NCBI GenBank assembly: GCA_016929815.1
Contig: JAFGIC010000073.1
Span: 1-12,313 of the forward strand
Direction of reading: 5' to 3'
Source of the DNA: Deltaproteobacteria bacterium
GTDB lineage: Bacteria > Desulfobacterota > DSM-4660 > Desulfatiglandales > HGW-15
DNA length: 12,313 nt
Program-made: the position numbers and the translations under genes
Shown here: piece after piece, positions 1 to 6,968 of the stretch
How the letters are laid out: each line of letters starts with the position of its first letter
Position numbering within the stretch: the stretch's first letter is position 1
Notes under the pieces: generated by a model
The model's database searches: none
The model's input: the letters and a program-made list of their open reading frames with translations, nothing else
Told to the model about the DNA's origin: nothing

Positions 1-83
1 TGTATTTTTAGTCGATTCATTCCAGTTTCCGTTTTACCCTTATACAATCCGTCCATTACAGCCTCTTTTACGATAAAATACAT
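1..83 (-). CDS. 5' end of an unidentified gene running off the left edge
   Basis: A minus-strand frame opens with ATG at 83-81, preceded by an AGGA-containing purine stretch (complement of 86-93), and stays open for 27 codons to the window edge. The peptide begins MYFIVKEAVMDGLYKG. This is too short to place in a family. If real, it is divergent from the gene at 262, leaving a 178-base gap that contains a half copy of the repeat described at 164. It could also be a chance open frame; the evidence is only the start codon, the weak ribosome site and the absence of stops. Confidence 0.3.
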   Translation of the reverse strand, partial: MYFIVKEAVMDGLYKGKTETGMNRLKI

Positions 84-163
84 TTTCTTCCTAATTTATA
101 CATATGCAGTCAAATTAGATAGTTGAATTTAGAGAAGAAGCATATCAGGCGCCTATTTACTCT

Positions 164-183
164 AAATACATAATAGACCCCAT
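164..183. repeat. Half copy of the AAATACATAATAGACCCCAT repeat
   Basis: These 20 bases are identical to 3800-3819, the right arm of the full inverted repeat at 3768-3819. No matching left arm is found upstream here. An 8-base inverted pair (AAGCATAT at 139-146 and ATATGCTT at 182-189) encloses the copy. The rest of the 84-261 gap is AT-rich, with no coding signal recognised. Confidence 0.6.
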
Positions 184-261
184 ATGCTTAAAAGGCTGGA
201 TTCTGTTATTTTATAAAAAAGGGGACATATTAAACGGATGCACACTAATGGGAGATAACAA

Positions 262-570
262 ATGAAAAATGAATTTCATGTCTTGATTCACAGAAATGAT
301 GAGAACGTCCATTTTAAATTAACCGGAGATTTTGATGAAAAAGCTGCAAGTGAATTTATGAACGCCCTGGATCTTTATGCATGGAACGCTTCAAGAGTAT
401 TCGTTCATACGGATGCGTTAAACGCAATTAACGATTTTGACGAGCAAAGATTTAAAAGCAGGCTTTATAACAACCCGAAGTGCCATGCAGTGAAGATCCT
501 GCCGACAGGCAGATTCAGCAGGATATTTATACCTCCCGAACACACATTGGAATACACCCTCACAGTTTGA
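262..570 (+). CDS. Small STAS-like hypothetical protein
   Basis: A 102-residue soluble protein with GGGAG ending 7 bases before the ATG. I do not recognise the family firmly. The order of segments is a strand (FHVLIHRND), a second strand (VHFKLTGDFD), a helix starting EKAASEFMNAL, a strand (RVFVHTDALNAI) and then a helix. This resembles the beta-beta-alpha-beta start of STAS (anti-anti-sigma-like) domains, including the L-x-G-x-hydrophobic pattern at the second strand. No clear conserved phosphorylatable Ser/Thr before the second helix can be assigned, so an anti-sigma antagonist role is only a possibility. It has no signal peptide or membrane segment. It lies 54 bases upstream of ferredoxin 1 on the same strand and could be co-transcribed with it. 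Confidence 0.7.
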   Translation: MKNEFHVLIHRNDENVHFKLTGDFDEKAASEFMNALDLYAWNASRVFVHTDALNAINDFDEQRFKSRLYNNPKCHAVKILPTGRFSRIFIPPEHTLEYTLTV

Positions 571-624
571 AAAAGACAGAATTGTTACTTTTACATGACT
601 TTATGAGAGTTAAGGAGCTTTATT

Positions 625-822
625 ATGAGAATGATCGTAGATTATATTAAATGCGATACATCAGGTATATGTGTAAAGACATGCCCTGAGATTTTCCGGT
701 TTCAGGAAGGCAGCAAAAAGGCCATCGCACTGTTTGATAGAATACCAGCTGTCCTTGAAAAGAAGGCGGTAGAGGCTGCCAAGTCATGCCCCAGTAATGC
801 GATTTTTACAATAATGGAATAA
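625..822 (+). CDS. Ferredoxin 1, single cluster, Ser at the second ligand position
   Basis: A 65-residue cytoplasmic electron carrier. The canonical motif of monocluster ferredoxins is C-x2-C-x2-C-x3-CP followed by a distal CP. Here it reads C10-DT-S13-GI-C16-VKT-C20-P and C55-P, so the second ligand is Ser instead of Cys. By comparison with Pyrococcus furiosus ferredoxin (C11, D14, C17, C56 as ligands; C21-C48 as disulfide), the likely ligands are C10, C16 and C55, plus possibly S13. C20 has no disulfide partner, because Lys occupies position 47. The cluster could be [3Fe-4S] or [4Fe-4S] with a non-cysteine ligand. AAGGAG lies 7 bases before ATG. The protein differs from the copy at 2731 at 14 of 65 positions. 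The redox partner is unknown; the neighbouring hemerythrin and PfpI genes suggest an oxygen or stress context. Confidence 0.92.
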   Translation: MRMIVDYIKCDTSGICVKTCPEIFRFQEGSKKAIALFDRIPAVLEKKAVEAAKSCPSNAIFTIME

Positions 823-929
823 CCTAAATGGCGCTTCTGTTATGAAATGATTTCTATCAGACAGCGGGTGTTTACAAATCAAATTTTAACTTTTCCGGGT
901 AATTTTCCGTATAAAAAAGAGGGGCGGTT

Positions 930-1451
930 ATGAGCAAGATAGCAGTTATTATTACCGACATGTTCGAGGACTCGGAATATTCGGAACCGGCGGCAGCATT
1001 CAGAAAGGCCGGGCATGAACTGGTCCATGTAGGGCTTAAGGCCGGGGAAACGGTAACAGGGAAGAAAAGGGGAATTCTGGGAAATATTGAACAGGTGAAG
1101 ATCGACAGGGCTGTAAAAGACGTTTTAGTGGAAGAATTTGACGCCCTTCTCATCCCTGGCGGGTATTCACCTGATAAATTGAGGGTTGATGAGGATGCGG
1201 TACGATTTGCCAGGCAGTTCGTTGACAGCGGGAAACCGGTATTTGCCATCTGCCATGCACCTCAGCTTCTAATTACCGCGGATGCCATCAGGGGACGCAG
1301 GATCACCGGCTGGAAATCGGTCATCCAGGATATCAAGAACGCAGGTGCCGAATATATTGACAACGAAGTGGTAGAGGACGGCAACCTGGTATCGAGCAGG
1401 AGCCCTGCCGACCTTCCTGCATTTACCCGGGCATGCCTGAAAAAATTATAA
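930..1451 (+). CDS. pfpI: PfpI/DJ-1 superfamily protein
   Basis: A 173-residue protein of normal length for the PfpI/YhbO branch of the DJ-1 superfamily. The start is supported by an AGAGGGG ribosome site. Visible motifs are the N-terminal strand IAVIITD, the FEDSEY segment with acidic E16 where the family has its active-site Glu, DALLIPGGYSPD at 71-82, and the nucleophile elbow AICHAP with C108 followed by H109. The C-terminal part carries GWKSVIQDIKNAGA, VVEDGNLVSSRSPADLPAF, typical of this branch. Members have been described as intracellular cysteine proteases or as chaperone/deglycase-type stress proteins, so the activity cannot be fixed from sequence. It ends 44 bases before the hemerythrin-like gene on the same strand and probably belongs to a stress-response cluster with it. 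Confidence 0.9.
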   Translation: MSKIAVIITDMFEDSEYSEPAAAFRKAGHELVHVGLKAGETVTGKKRGILGNIEQVKIDRAVKDVLVEEFDALLIPGGYSPDKLRVDEDAVRFARQFVDSGKPVFAICHAPQLLITADAIRGRRITGWKSVIQDIKNAGAEYIDNEVVEDGNLVSSRSPADLPAFTRACLKKL

Positions 1452-1495
1452 CTTATCGGGTGGTTCACAAAAATAACGAAAGGAGATATTTTAAT

Positions 1496-2026
1496 ATGAT
1501 GCCCATTGGTCCCTTAATGATCGAACATCGGCGTATCGAGAAAATGATTGATGTCATCAGAAAAGAACTTGTTCGCATTGAAGAGCGGAAAGTTGTCGCG
1601 ACAACAAAAATAGATGTCTTCGTGGATTTTATCCGCACATATACAGACAGGTGTCACCATGGAAAAGAGGAGGATATCCTATTCAGAGACGTGGCAAAAA
1701 AGGATATAACCGGATATCTTAGAAGGACAATGGAAGAACTCATATCCGAACATCAATGGGCAAGAAACGTTACAGTACAGCTGGTCGCAGCCAACAGGTC
1801 CTATGCTGAAGGAGATAATGGCACGATCGAGAAAATCACGAATTGTTTAAGATCTCTTGTAGATTTCTATCCCGTGCATATCCTAAAGGAAGACCGCCGG
1901 TTTTTTATCCCGGTTATGGATTATTTTTCGCCGGAAGAAAAGGATGCCTTGCTTAAAGAAGGCTATACATTTGATCAGAAGCTCATACATGAAAAATACG
2001 AAGAAATAATAAATCGATTTTTATGA
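1496..2026 (+). CDS. Hemerythrin-like HHE-domain protein
   Basis: A 176-residue, mostly helical cytoplasmic protein. The ATG at 1496 is chosen because AAAGGAGAT lies about 10 bases upstream; an in-frame ATG at 1433 would overlap the end of the PfpI gene and has no ribosome site. Counted from 1496, the di-iron ligand pattern is H11 (IEHRRIEKM), H54-H55 with E58/E59 (HHGKEED), H86 (SEHQWAR) and H128 with E132-D133 (HILKED), as in bacterial hemerythrins. Such proteins bind O2 or NO, or sense iron or oxygen, in anaerobes and microaerophiles. There is no output domain and no membrane segment, so it is likely a soluble carrier, sensor or detoxifier. A second ATG directly follows the first and could also be used. 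Confidence 0.9.
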   Translation: MMPIGPLMIEHRRIEKMIDVIRKELVRIEERKVVATTKIDVFVDFIRTYTDRCHHGKEEDILFRDVAKKDITGYLRRTMEELISEHQWARNVTVQLVAANRSYAEGDNGTIEKITNCLRSLVDFYPVHILKEDRRFFIPVMDYFSPEEKDALLKEGYTFDQKLIHEKYEEIINRFL

Positions 2027-2130
2027 AACCCAATTTTTAATTGTCGCCAAATTTGGTTCATCAAAGAGGCCGATCAATTGATCCGTACCCCTTATGTGAT
2101 TAAGAAAAAACATTAAATATGAGGTTCGAT

Positions 2131-2346
2131 ATGGCTATTTCAGGAAAATATGGGCATATAAACATACCCGGCATCAGGAACGATGAGCCGGTTTTTATCC
2201 TGCGCGCCCAGGATAAACTGGCTCAGGGTAGTATTGAGATATACAAGATTATAGCCGGCTCTCATAATTCAAGGCTGGCAAATCAACTGGATGAGGAGAT
2301 ACAACGTTTCCGCATCTGGGATGGTCCGAAGAAGATACCGGATTAG
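2131..2346 (+). CDS. Small conserved-looking hypothetical protein
   Basis: I choose ATG 2131 (71 residues) over ATG 2119 (75 residues) because GAGG at 2121-2124 is correctly spaced for 2131, while 2119 has only A/T-rich sequence before it. I do not recognise a characterised family. The segment GKYGHINIPGIRNDEPVFIL followed by RAQDKL, an IEIYKIIAG helix, a cluster of Asn/Asp/Glu, and the ending RFRIWDGPKKIPD look like a compact, conserved soluble domain. It has no Cys, signal peptide or membrane span. It lies 104 bases after the hemerythrin-like gene and just before the remains of a HAD phosphatase gene. Confidence 0.7.
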   Translation: MAISGKYGHINIPGIRNDEPVFILRAQDKLAQGSIEIYKIIAGSHNSRLANQLDEEIQRFRIWDGPKKIPD

Positions 2347-2371
2347 CTTATTCTAAAGCAGGAAATTTAAA

Positions 2372-2607
2372 ATGACGGCAAATTCGAACCATGTCATTAT
2401 CCGTATATGGAAAGGAATCATTTTTGATGTCCATGGCACTTTGCCAGAAAGCCGGATAAAAGGATATTAAATGTAGTTCTGCCAGGACTTGGATTTGAAC
2501 ATGTATTATTAGCATACAAGGATATGTATATGGATATCTACGGATCCAGACGGCTCGGCTTGAAGTCGGTTTTTTTCTTAGCAAATAAAGGGGGAAAAGA
2601 GATGTAA
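2372..2607 (+). pseudogene. Remains of a HAD-superfamily phosphatase gene
   Basis: Frame 1 from ATG 2372 carries WKGIIFDVHGTL, which matches HAD motif I (hydrophobic run, D19, x, then HGTL in place of the more usual DGTL), and stops after 32 codons. An overlapping frame, open from 2428 to a TAA at 2605-2607, ends with DIYGSRRLGLKSVFFLANKG. This resembles the C-terminal motif III/IV region of HAD phosphatases (D-h-x-G-A-x-x-x-G-h-x-x-h-h). HAD enzymes usually have well over 150 residues between these points, so most of the cap and core is missing and the two ends are in different frames. I infer an internally deleted, frameshifted pseudogene. Bases 2608-2730 hold nothing I recognise before ferredoxin 2. 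Confidence 0.5.
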
Positions 2608-2730
2608 GGGTCGATCCTGATTATATTATCTATGATTTTAACCAATTGAGACAGGCGATAAAATTTTTTAAGTGGAAATGTGGATTGAGACACCAGACTT
2701 TAAATAAAATAATTTTTAAGGAGCTTTTTT

Positions 2731-2928
2731 ATGAGGATGATTGTAGATCAGATCAAGTGTGGTACGGCAGGCATGTGTGTAAAGACATGCCCTGAAGTCT
2801 TTCGGTTTCAGGAAGGCAGCAAAAAAGCCATCGCGCTGTTTGATATAATACCGCCTTCACTTGAAAGAAAGGCTTTAGAAGCAGCCAGGTTATGCCCCAA
2901 TAAGGCCATTTTTACGATTATGGAATGA
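2731..2928 (+). CDS. Ferredoxin 2, single cluster, Ala at the second ligand position
   Basis: A 65-residue paralogue of ferredoxin 1 with 51 of 65 residues identical and the same TAAGGAGCTTT ribosome-site block. The motif is C10-GT-A13-GM-C16-VKT-C20-P with C55-P. Here the second ligand position is Ala, which cannot bind iron, so only C10, C16 and C55 can act as the usual ligands. A three-Cys set with Ala at this place is known from actinobacterial P450-associated [3Fe-4S] ferredoxins, so a [3Fe-4S] cluster is the most likely state. Recruitment of C20 is an alternative. Most substitutions relative to copy 1 are conservative or near the cluster and the C-terminal helix, which suggests both copies remain under selection with different cluster properties. 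Confidence 0.92.
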   Translation: MRMIVDQIKCGTAGMCVKTCPEVFRFQEGSKKAIALFDIIPPSLERKALEAARLCPNKAIFTIME

Positions 2929-2942
2929 AATTAATTATGCAC

Positions 2943-2967
2943 CTCTCATGATATAATTCCATGAGAG
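2943..2967 (+). terminator. Hairpin after ferredoxin 2
   Basis: CTCTCATG (2943-2950) pairs with CATGAGAG (2960-2967) around a 9-base AT-rich loop, starting 14 bases after the ferredoxin 2 stop codon. No run of T follows, so it is not a standard intrinsic terminator. It may stabilise the 3' end or end transcription inefficiently. Confidence 0.35.
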
Positions 2968-3073
2968 AGAGGATCTTTACAAATGAAAAGTCTGGCACAA
3001 TAAAACAACCAGATTGGTTGCAGACTGCCGGGTCTTTCCATTAGAGTGAATTCTGAATATTCATCTCCGCAGT

Positions 3074-3490
3074 TCATTCCGGGAATTCCAATATAACCGA
3101 CTCGCCATCGATCTGCTTTGTGATTTTCAACGTTATCTCAATGCTGCTTCCGCGTATGCCCATAGACAGAGGAATTTCTCCCTGATCCATGTAGGCGATT
3201 TCCCTGACTGCATCAAGAATCAACCGGCCGATTTCATGGCCTGGGGACGGAAGCTCTGCGTACCTGTATTCAGCGACCACCTTAACTTTGTGGTCATTAG
3301 ACCGCGTAAGGGATATCCGTTCAGCATTGCCGTTAATTCCATGCAATACGGCCAACGCCAGCCATTTCAAGGCAGCCTCCTGAACATCATCATCCTTCGG
3401 CAGGTCGGACATCTCCTTAAGCGGATCAGTTGTCGCATAACAGTCGGAGAGTTCCTGGATCTTTAAGTGCATGCTCTGTTTGTCTCTCAT
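3074..3490 (-). CDS. Conserved-looking hypothetical protein, 138 aa
   Basis: The start is supported by GGGAG about 8 bases upstream. I do not recognise a characterised family. The N-terminal half is helical and acidic (DLPKDDDVQEAALKWLALAV). The C-terminal half alternates strands and charged residues (KVKVVAEYRYAELPSP, then EITLKITK), ending in a beta-rich segment. It has no signal peptide or membrane span and a single Cys. It follows the 58-aa gene on the same strand with a 38-base gap, so the two probably form an operon divergent from glgP. It faces ferredoxin 2 tail to tail. Possible roles cannot be narrowed from sequence alone. Confidence 0.75.
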   Translation of the reverse strand: MRDKQSMHLKIQELSDCYATTDPLKEMSDLPKDDDVQEAALKWLALAVLHGINGNAERISLTRSNDHKVKVVAEYRYAELPSPGHEIGRLILDAVREIAYMDQGEIPLSMGIRGSSIEITLKITKQIDGESVILEFPE

Positions 3491-3529
3491 AATTGAATCT
3501 CCCTCAATAATATGAAAAAGATCTTTGTC

Positions 3530-3706
3530 TTAAGCCTTATCTTTTTTTTCCTCAATAACGTTTCCTCGCGCATCATCGCATGGCTCATCCTCGGCGTTTG
3601 CTCTGAAATGTTCCGCGGAAGGCGCGGTAGTGCAGTTGGGCAAGGGCCAATCTTTTTCCTTTTTTTCCTCATCATATTCTTCTTTCCGGTCTTTCTCGTC
3701 TGTCAT
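3530..3706 (-). CDS. 58-aa highly charged small protein
   Basis: The start at 3706 is chosen because AAAAGGAGGA lies about 4 bases upstream; an in-frame ATG at 3799 lies inside the inverted repeat and has no ribosome site. The protein is dominated by Asp, Glu and Lys (TDEKDRKEEYDEEKKEKDW at the start, EEKKDK near the end), and has two Cys (NC and PC). It contains no hydrophobic core, so it is probably disordered or a small binding protein. It may partner with the 138-aa product encoded just downstream. The family is unknown. The purine-rich minus strand also gives long complementary frames on the other strand, which have no ribosome sites and were discounted. Confidence 0.6.
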   Translation of the reverse strand: MTDEKDRKEEYDEEKKEKDWPLPNCTTAPSAEHFRANAEDEPCDDARGNVIEEKKDKA

Positions 3707-3767
3707 GACTTCCTCCTTTTGAATATTGCTTATATTTTTATATAAACATAAAAATTCATGCAAACAT

Positions 3768-3819
3768 ATGGGGTCGAGTATGTATTTTAATTTTTTCAAA
3801 AATACATAATAGACCCCAT
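3768..3819. repeat. Inverted repeat with 21-base arms between divergent genes
   Basis: The left arm (3768-3788) and the right arm (3799-3819) match at 19 of 21 positions, around a 10-base loop. The arms start ATGGGGTC and end TATGTATTTT. Bases 3800-3819 recur exactly at 164-183. The element occupies the gap between the minus-strand 58-aa gene (start 3706) and glgP (start 3866), so it could be a REP/MITE-type repeat, an operator, or both. Confidence 0.8.
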
Positions 3820-3865
3820 TTATATTAAATAGAATCCGATGGATTATTTAAAAAAGAGATAAAAT

Positions 3866-6016
3866 ATGCCGGACATGAATACCTCACAACCTCTGTTTCC
3901 CCATCTGCCTGCACGCCTGGCCGGCCTGGAGGCTCTGGCCGAGAATCTGTGGTGGAGCTGGAACCCCGGCGCCAGGATACTCTTCAAGACAATAGACCGT
4001 CAAGCATGGAAGGAGAGCGGGCACAATCCCGATAAGATGCTTAGGGAACTGCCGAGGAAAATGCTTGAGAGGATTGCAGCAGATCCTGATTATTTACGTA
4101 TGTACGATAATATAATGAAGGTGTTCCAGGAGTACATGAACAGGAAAAATTGCGAATGGTTTGAATCTGTTTCCCCCGGGAACAGACAGGCGGTCGCCTA
4201 TTTCTCTGCCGAATACGGACTTCACAGATGCCTGCCTTTCTATGCAGGCGGCCTGGGATTCCTGGCCGGTGACTATATAAAGGAATGCAGCGACTCGTGC
4301 ATTCCTGTAGTAGCGATAGGCTTCATGTATCCTGAGGGATACCTGAGACAACAGATCCGGGGTGACGGCTGGCAGGAAAACCTCATCGAGTCAATCGAAC
4401 AGGAGGCCGCCCCCATTTCAAAGGTTATTAACGGAAGCGGCAATCAGCTTGTCGTCAAGGTCCCCCTTACTGAGCCCCCTATCTATGTTGCCGTATGGAA
4501 AGTTGCGGTAGGGCGCGTTTCACTCTACCTTATGGATACCGATGTGGATATGAATAATCCGTGGGATAGGGGCATAAGCACCCGTCTTTATATAGGCGAT
4601 CTTGAACCGCGTTTGCGCCAGGAGATTGTACTTGGGCTGGGAGGTGCTGAGGTTCTGAATGCCCTGGGCATCGATCATTATCTGACCCATTTGAATGAAG
4701 GGCATGCGGCTTTTGTCCTGCTGGAACGCATCAGGACCCAGGTTTTATCAGGCATCAGTTTTTCTGAAGCCCGTCAAAAAGTTATCAACTCTACAATATT
4801 TACAACACATACCCCCGTTGCTGCTGGCCACGATGTCTTTCCGTTCAATATGATCGAAAAATACTTTCATTCTTACTGGATTGAACTCGGCCTGAGCCGT
4901 GACACCTTTATGCATATGGGGGTCCATCCGGAAAACCCCGGAAACGGTTTCAATATGACAGCATTTGCCCTCAGGTTGTCCGGATGCAGGAATGCCGTAA
5001 GCAAGCGGCATGCTGAGGTCTCCCGAAAGATGTGGCAAAGCCTCTGGCCTGATATTGCGGAAGATGAAATACCGATCGGTTATGTCACAAACGGGGTTCA
5101 TGTTCCCACCTGGACCGAACCTAAAATGAAGCTGCTTTTAGACAGATATCTCGGAGAAAACTGGATGGAGAGGCATGACGATCCGGAATTATGGATCCTT
5201 GTTGACAATATCCCTGATGAGGAGTTATGGAGAACTCACTACTGGCTTAAGGTCAAGCTGATCGACGCGATCAGGGAGCGCATACGCATACGCTGGACCA
5301 ATGGTTATAAGAGCGATACTATCATGCTCGCCGGAGGGGCATTTCTCGATCCCTCGGTTCTCACTATAGGCTTTGCCCGCAGATTCGCCACCTACAAAAG
5401 GGCGCTGTTGATCTTCCAGGACCTGGAGCGCCTTAAGAAGCTCCTGAAGGACCGCTGGCAGCCGATCCAGATCATTTTTGCGGGCAAGGCACATCCTGCC
5501 GACGATCCGGGCAAGCGTATCCTTCAAGCAATTATCAACCTTGCACGGGATTCCCAGCTTGGAGGCAGGATTGCCTTTGTTGAGGACTACGGCGAACAAT
5601 TGGCTCAATACATGGTCCATGGCGTTGATGTCTGGTTAAATAATCCCATGCCGCCTTTCGAGGCCTGCGGGACAAGCGGGATGAAAGCGGCTTTAAGCGG
5701 GGTCCCCCATCTTAGCATACTGGACGGCTGGTGGATTGAGGGATTCAACGGTAAAAACGGATGGGCATTAGAACATGACGTGAATTCACCCAACCCGGAT
5801 CTTAATGATGCAAATAAAATATATGATATCCTGGAAGGCAAGGTCATCCCTCTTTATTACAAAATGTCCGGCAGCGGCGTACCCCATGATTGGGTAAAAG
5901 TAATGAAGGAATCCATGAAGGTTGCCGGATCTTCATTTTCCGCCCGCCGTATGGTCAAGGAATATGTCAACAAGTTTTACTCCCGTAGTATGGAAGAAAC
6001 ATTGAGAGATTTGTAA
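3866..6016 (+). CDS. glgP: Alpha-glucan (glycogen) phosphorylase, DUF3417 type
   Basis: A 716-residue cytoplasmic GT35 enzyme that releases glucose 1-phosphate from glycogen or maltodextrin using pyridoxal phosphate. The N-terminal DUF3417-type region is seen at LPARLAGLEALAENLWWSWN, followed by VAYFSAEYGLHRCLPFYAGGL and GDYIKE. Core motifs are HLNEGHAAF, FTTHTPVAAGHDVFP, TNGVHVPTW, GFARRFATYKR and IIFAGKAHPADDPGK. The cofactor-binding lysine is K607 in EACGTSGMKAALSG. At 716 residues it is shorter than the 820-860 of many relatives, lacking a C-terminal extension, yet all core motifs are present. The ribosome site is weak (AAAGAGAT), and an ATG nine bases further in is an alternative start. 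No glycogen synthase or branching enzyme lies nearby, so it stands as a single-gene unit. Confidence 0.95.
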   Translation: MPDMNTSQPLFPHLPARLAGLEALAENLWWSWNPGARILFKTIDRQAWKESGHNPDKMLRELPRKMLERIAADPDYLRMYDNIMKVFQEYMNRKNCEWFESVSPGNRQAVAYFSAEYGLHRCLPFYAGGLGFLAGDYIKECSDSCIPVVAIGFMYPEGYLRQQIRGDGWQENLIESIEQEAAPISKVINGSGNQLVVKVPLTEPPIYVAVWKVAVGRVSLYLMDTDVDMNNPWDRGISTRLYIGDLEPRLRQEIVLGLGGAEVLNALGIDHYLTHLNEGHAAFVLLERIRTQVLSGISFSEARQKVINSTIFTTHTPVAAGHDVFPFNMIEKYFHSYWIELGLSRDTFMHMGVHPENPGNGFNMTAFALRLSGCRNAVSKRHAEVSRKMWQSLWPDIAEDEIPIGYVTNGVHVPTWTEPKMKLLLDRYLGENWMERHDDPELWILVDNIPDEELWRTHYWLKVKLIDAIRERIRIRWTNGYKSDTIMLAGGAFLDPSVLTIGFARRFATYKRALLIFQDLERLKKLLKDRWQPIQIIFAGKAHPADDPGKRILQAIINLARDSQLGGRIAFVEDYGEQLAQYMVHGVDVWLNNPMPPFEACGTSGMKAALSGVPHLSILDGWWIEGFNGKNGWALEHDVNSPNPDLNDANKIYDILEGKVIPLYYKMSGSGVPHDWVKVMKESMKVAGSSFSARRMVKEYVNKFYSRSMEETLRDL

Positions 6017-6226
6017 AAACCATTAATATGCTCGGTGAGTGGCCTGTTGAAATAACATGGGGCTTGCCCTGATTAAAAGAAAGCGGATGAGCGTTTCCGG
6101 CAGTATATGCATTTTTTTCAAGGAAATCCTTTTTGCTGATACAGCTATTCCTCCGAAAAATAAGTCATTCACCCCATACAATTCCAATGAGAGCAGGACT
6201 ATATCTAAATAAGAAAGGAGCAGAAT

Positions 6227-6459
6227 ATGAACAAGCTGCACTTTTCAATCATCATCCATTCACAGAAGGAGAATGTATGGAAAGCGATGCTGGATCCTGA
6301 AACCTACAAACTCTGGACCAACACGTTTGCCGAAGACTCTTGTTTAAAGAGATAATGGGACAAGGGCGAAAAAATCAAATTTCTGACTCCTAATGGAGTT
6401 TGAACAGCGCCTGGCCTCAGGCACTTGCCAGGCTGAAAGAAATCTGCGAAGGGAGATAA
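6227..6459 (+). pseudogene. Broken SRPBCC/AHSA1-type gene
   Basis: A good ribosome site (AAAGGAG) and ATG 6227 start a frame reading MNKLHFSIIIHSQKENVW, then KAMLDPETYKLWTNTF, which is the typical N-terminus of SRPBCC/AHSA1 proteins. Stops follow at codon 43 (TAA 6353-6355) and codon 59 (TGA 6401-6403), with recognisable residues (WDKGEKIKFLTPNG) between them. In another frame, WPQALARLKEICEGR up to TAA 6457-6459 matches the family's C-terminal helix. The middle beta-sheet and helix region, about 70-80 residues in relatives, is absent. The gene is therefore dead, but its end still supplies GGGAG, the ribosome site of the VOC gene that begins at 6464. Bases 6017-6226 upstream hold nothing recognised. 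Confidence 0.8.
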
Positions 6460-6463
6460 CATT

Positions 6464-6946
6464 ATGGCAACAAAAATAAAGGCAATTCCTGTGGGGTACC
6501 ACACCATTACACCCGTCCTGTCGCTGAAAGATTCGAAGAAGGCCATCGCGTTCTACGAAAAAGCATTTGGGGCGAAAAATCCTGAGGTGTTCCCATCGCC
6601 AGACGGCGGGCTCATAATGCATGCCGTGATACAAATTGGCGATTCGATCTTGATGATGGGCGATGAAATGCCCGACAGTGAGTTTAAAAGCGCCGAGTCC
6701 CTGGGCGCCTCGCCGGTCAGCCTGTATGTTTATGTCCCGGATATGGACGCGGTCTTCGAACAGGCGGTTGCCGCCGGAGCCGTTTCAGTAATGCCGGTTG
6801 CGGATATGTTCTGGGGCGACCGTTGCGGAATGCTGAAGGACCCGTTCGGTTATGATTGGACAATCGCCACTCACACTCGCGACCTGACTGACAGTGAGAT
6901 TCAAGAAGGCTCCAGGGCGATGTTTGCCGCAAAGGGGAACCCATAA
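6464..6946 (+). CDS. VOC (glyoxalase/PhnB-like) family protein
   Basis: A 160-residue protein with two beta-alpha-beta-beta-beta modules: TPVLSLKDSKKAIAFYEKAF starts the first, and SLYVYVPDMDAVFEQAVAAGA starts the second. Typical PhnB-like marks are the segment FPSPDGGLIMHAVIQIGDS with H53, ADMFWGDRCGMLKDPFGYDW and the tail IATHTRDLTDSEI. Such vicinal-oxygen-chelate proteins range from glyoxalases and antibiotic-binding proteins to enzymes of unknown substrate; the exact role here is unknown. GGGAG ends 8 bases before ATG. The gene sits between a dead SRPBCC gene and a dead second VOC stub; in many bacteria such genes are neighbours, so this was probably once a three-gene operon. Confidence 0.9.
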   Translation: MATKIKAIPVGYHTITPVLSLKDSKKAIAFYEKAFGAKNPEVFPSPDGGLIMHAVIQIGDSILMMGDEMPDSEFKSAESLGASPVSLYVYVPDMDAVFEQAVAAGAVSVMPVADMFWGDRCGMLKDPFGYDWTIATHTRDLTDSEIQEGSRAMFAAKGNP

Positions 6947-6968
6947 ACTCTAAATGCAGGAGGCAACC

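Noticed and set aside
1433..1495. Extended start for the hemerythrin-like protein
   Set aside because: It would overlap the PfpI gene, has no ribosome site, and the extra residues are not part of the hemerythrin fold; AAAGGAGAT points to 1496.
2348..2584. Minus-strand 78-aa frame opposite the HAD remains
   Set aside because: No ribosome site and no recognisable motif; the plus strand shows HAD-like motifs.
2683..2713. Promoter-like TTGAGA, 17-base gap, AATAAT before ferredoxin 2
   Set aside because: The start point would fall on the ribosome site, leaving essentially no leader; not convincing.
2991..3010. TGGCAC resembling a sigma-54 -24 element
   Set aside because: No TTGC-type -12 element at the required spacing.
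4094..5847. Several minus-strand open frames inside glgP
   Set aside because: They lie opposite a clear enzyme gene, lack ribosome sites and recognisable motifs, and follow its codon structure.
6023..6241. Minus-strand 72-aa hydrophobic frame between glgP and the SRPBCC remains
   Set aside because: It overlaps the ribosome site and start of the SRPBCC remnant and has no ribosome site of its own.
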